Positions 12,596 to 12,816 of a stretch of 12,816 nucleotides of DNA are shown here, one piece after another. The translations under genes and the position numbers were made by a program. The notes under the pieces were generated by a model, which did not search any database, was not told the DNA's origin, and saw only the letters and a list, made by a program, of their open reading frames with translations. The DNA is from Desulfurococcales archaeon (GTDB taxonomy: Archaea; Thermoproteota; Thermoprotei_A; Sulfolobales; NBVN01). The DNA is taken from contig JALWQN010000128.1 in NCBI GenBank assembly GCA_027083115.1, positions 1-12,816 on the forward strand, in the 5' to 3' direction. Numbering within the stretch: position 1 is the first letter of the stretch; each line of letters starts with the position of its first letter.

Positions 12596-12703
12596 TCAGA
12601 GAACCAGGGGCTCCAGCAGCCAATTATTTGTCAATACTTCGAACGCATTATTCCATACTACCTTTTGTGGGTCATCCCGGTCAATTATGCCGGATTCTAG
12701 CAT
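12596..12703 (-). pseudogene. In-frame upstream part of the small Cys-Cys gene, separated by TGA
   Basis: From the ATG at 12703 the minus strand reads 35 residues containing MLESGIIDRDDPQKVVWNN and LTNNWLLEPLVL, and meets TGA at 12596-12598. Codons favour G or A in first position, whereas the opposite strand gives Ser/Thr-rich sequence typical of antisense reading. Without the TGA it would join the 66-residue ORF. It may be the true N terminus of that gene, now disrupted. GGAG lies only two bases before the ATG, so the start is uncertain. Confidence 0.4.
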
Positions 12704-12816
12704 AGCTCCAACTGATGTGGTTGACTTGATATCAGATATTGAGGGATTGAAAAGGGAAACTGATGTTCATGTTATAGACAGTGACCCATTACAAAAAATA
12801 TCTGACACTGTTAAGA
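12687..12816 (+). CDS. N-terminal fragment of an unknown charged protein, runs off the window
   Basis: From the ATG at 12687 the plus strand reads 43 codons to the window edge, with no stop. After a short start (MPDSSIAPTD) the peptide is acidic and normal in composition: VVDLISDIEGLKRETDVHVI, then DSDPLQKISDTVK. Purine-first codons (GAT, GTG, GTT, GAC, GAG, GAA) support this strand. The start is uncertain: a GTG at 12717 would avoid overlap with the divergent minus gene, whose possible start is at 12703. No clear ribosome site or TATA box is seen for either. The function cannot be told from this fragment. Confidence 0.5.
   Translation, partial: MPDSSIAPTDVVDLISDIEGLKRETDVHVIDSDPLQKISDTVK

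Noticed and set aside
12596..12598. In-frame TGA read as selenocysteine
   Set aside because: Selenocysteine use in archaea is known from methanogens and a few other lineages, and no SECIS-like element was seen. A nonsense mutation, sequencing error or separate start is simpler.
12470..12700. Plus-strand frame coding a hydrophobic 76-residue peptide that looks like a membrane protein
   Set aside because: Its hydrophobic stretch is exactly what the Lys/Asp/Glu/Ile-rich minus-strand coding gives in antisense. The minus frame has better codon pattern and operon context.

Overview
The window looks archaeal, most likely a hot-spring member of the Thermoproteota (Crenarchaeota). The reasons are TATA-type promoters close to starts, GGTG/GAGGTGAT Shine-Dalgarno sites, many TTG and GTG starts, AGG/ATA-rich codon use, extracellular proteins full of N-glycosylation sequons, and a threonine-rich stalk protein. 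The genus cannot be named from the sequence alone. No rRNA, tRNA, CRISPR array or insertion sequence was seen.

Layout, left to right. (1) 1-109, minus: the N-terminal end of a HEPN-type protein, cut by the window edge. (2) 343-2413, plus: an ABC-2 exporter pair, an ATPase followed by a permease that overlaps it by 20 bases. (3) 2536-3687, minus: a metal-dependent amidohydrolase of the imidazolonepropionase-like group, convergent with the exporter. (4) 3742-4253: a gene-poor stretch with possible micro-ORFs, including a 24-residue amphipathic peptide and a 39-residue single-helix membrane peptide. (5) 4284-7847, plus: six compact genes encoding a small exported protein, a second ORF overlapping it in another frame, a two-anchor surface protein, a multi-pass permease-like protein, a small anchored protein with three cysteines, and an ABC ATPase. 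(6) 7901-10069, minus, convergent with (5): a secreted seven-cysteine protein, a long anchored surface protein translationally coupled to it, and a type-I-like membrane protein with its own promoter. (7) 10070-10838: a promoter flanked by inverted-repeat arms, AT-rich DNA, and the frameshifted remains of a small membrane-protein gene. (8) 10839-11477, plus: an exported DUF4367-like protein with a CPTC motif. (9) 11567-12703, minus: an anchored Thr-stalk protein preceded by a small cysteine-ended ORF whose reading frame is interrupted by TGA. (10) 12687-12816, plus: the start of a charged protein that runs off the window.

How the genes may work together (inference): regions 5 and 6 look like one cell-surface or secretion island. 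An ABC system with a dedicated permease, a soluble ATPase and several extracytoplasmic accessory proteins faces a convergent cluster making a Cys-rich secreted protein and its membrane-anchored partner. The pattern of small exported protein followed directly by an anchored protein recurs in regions 5, 6 and 9. This would suit export of a peptide or bacteriocin-like protein with immunity or maturation partners, or assembly of a surface structure. No protein in the island except the ATPase can be assigned to a named family by eye, so the function remains open.
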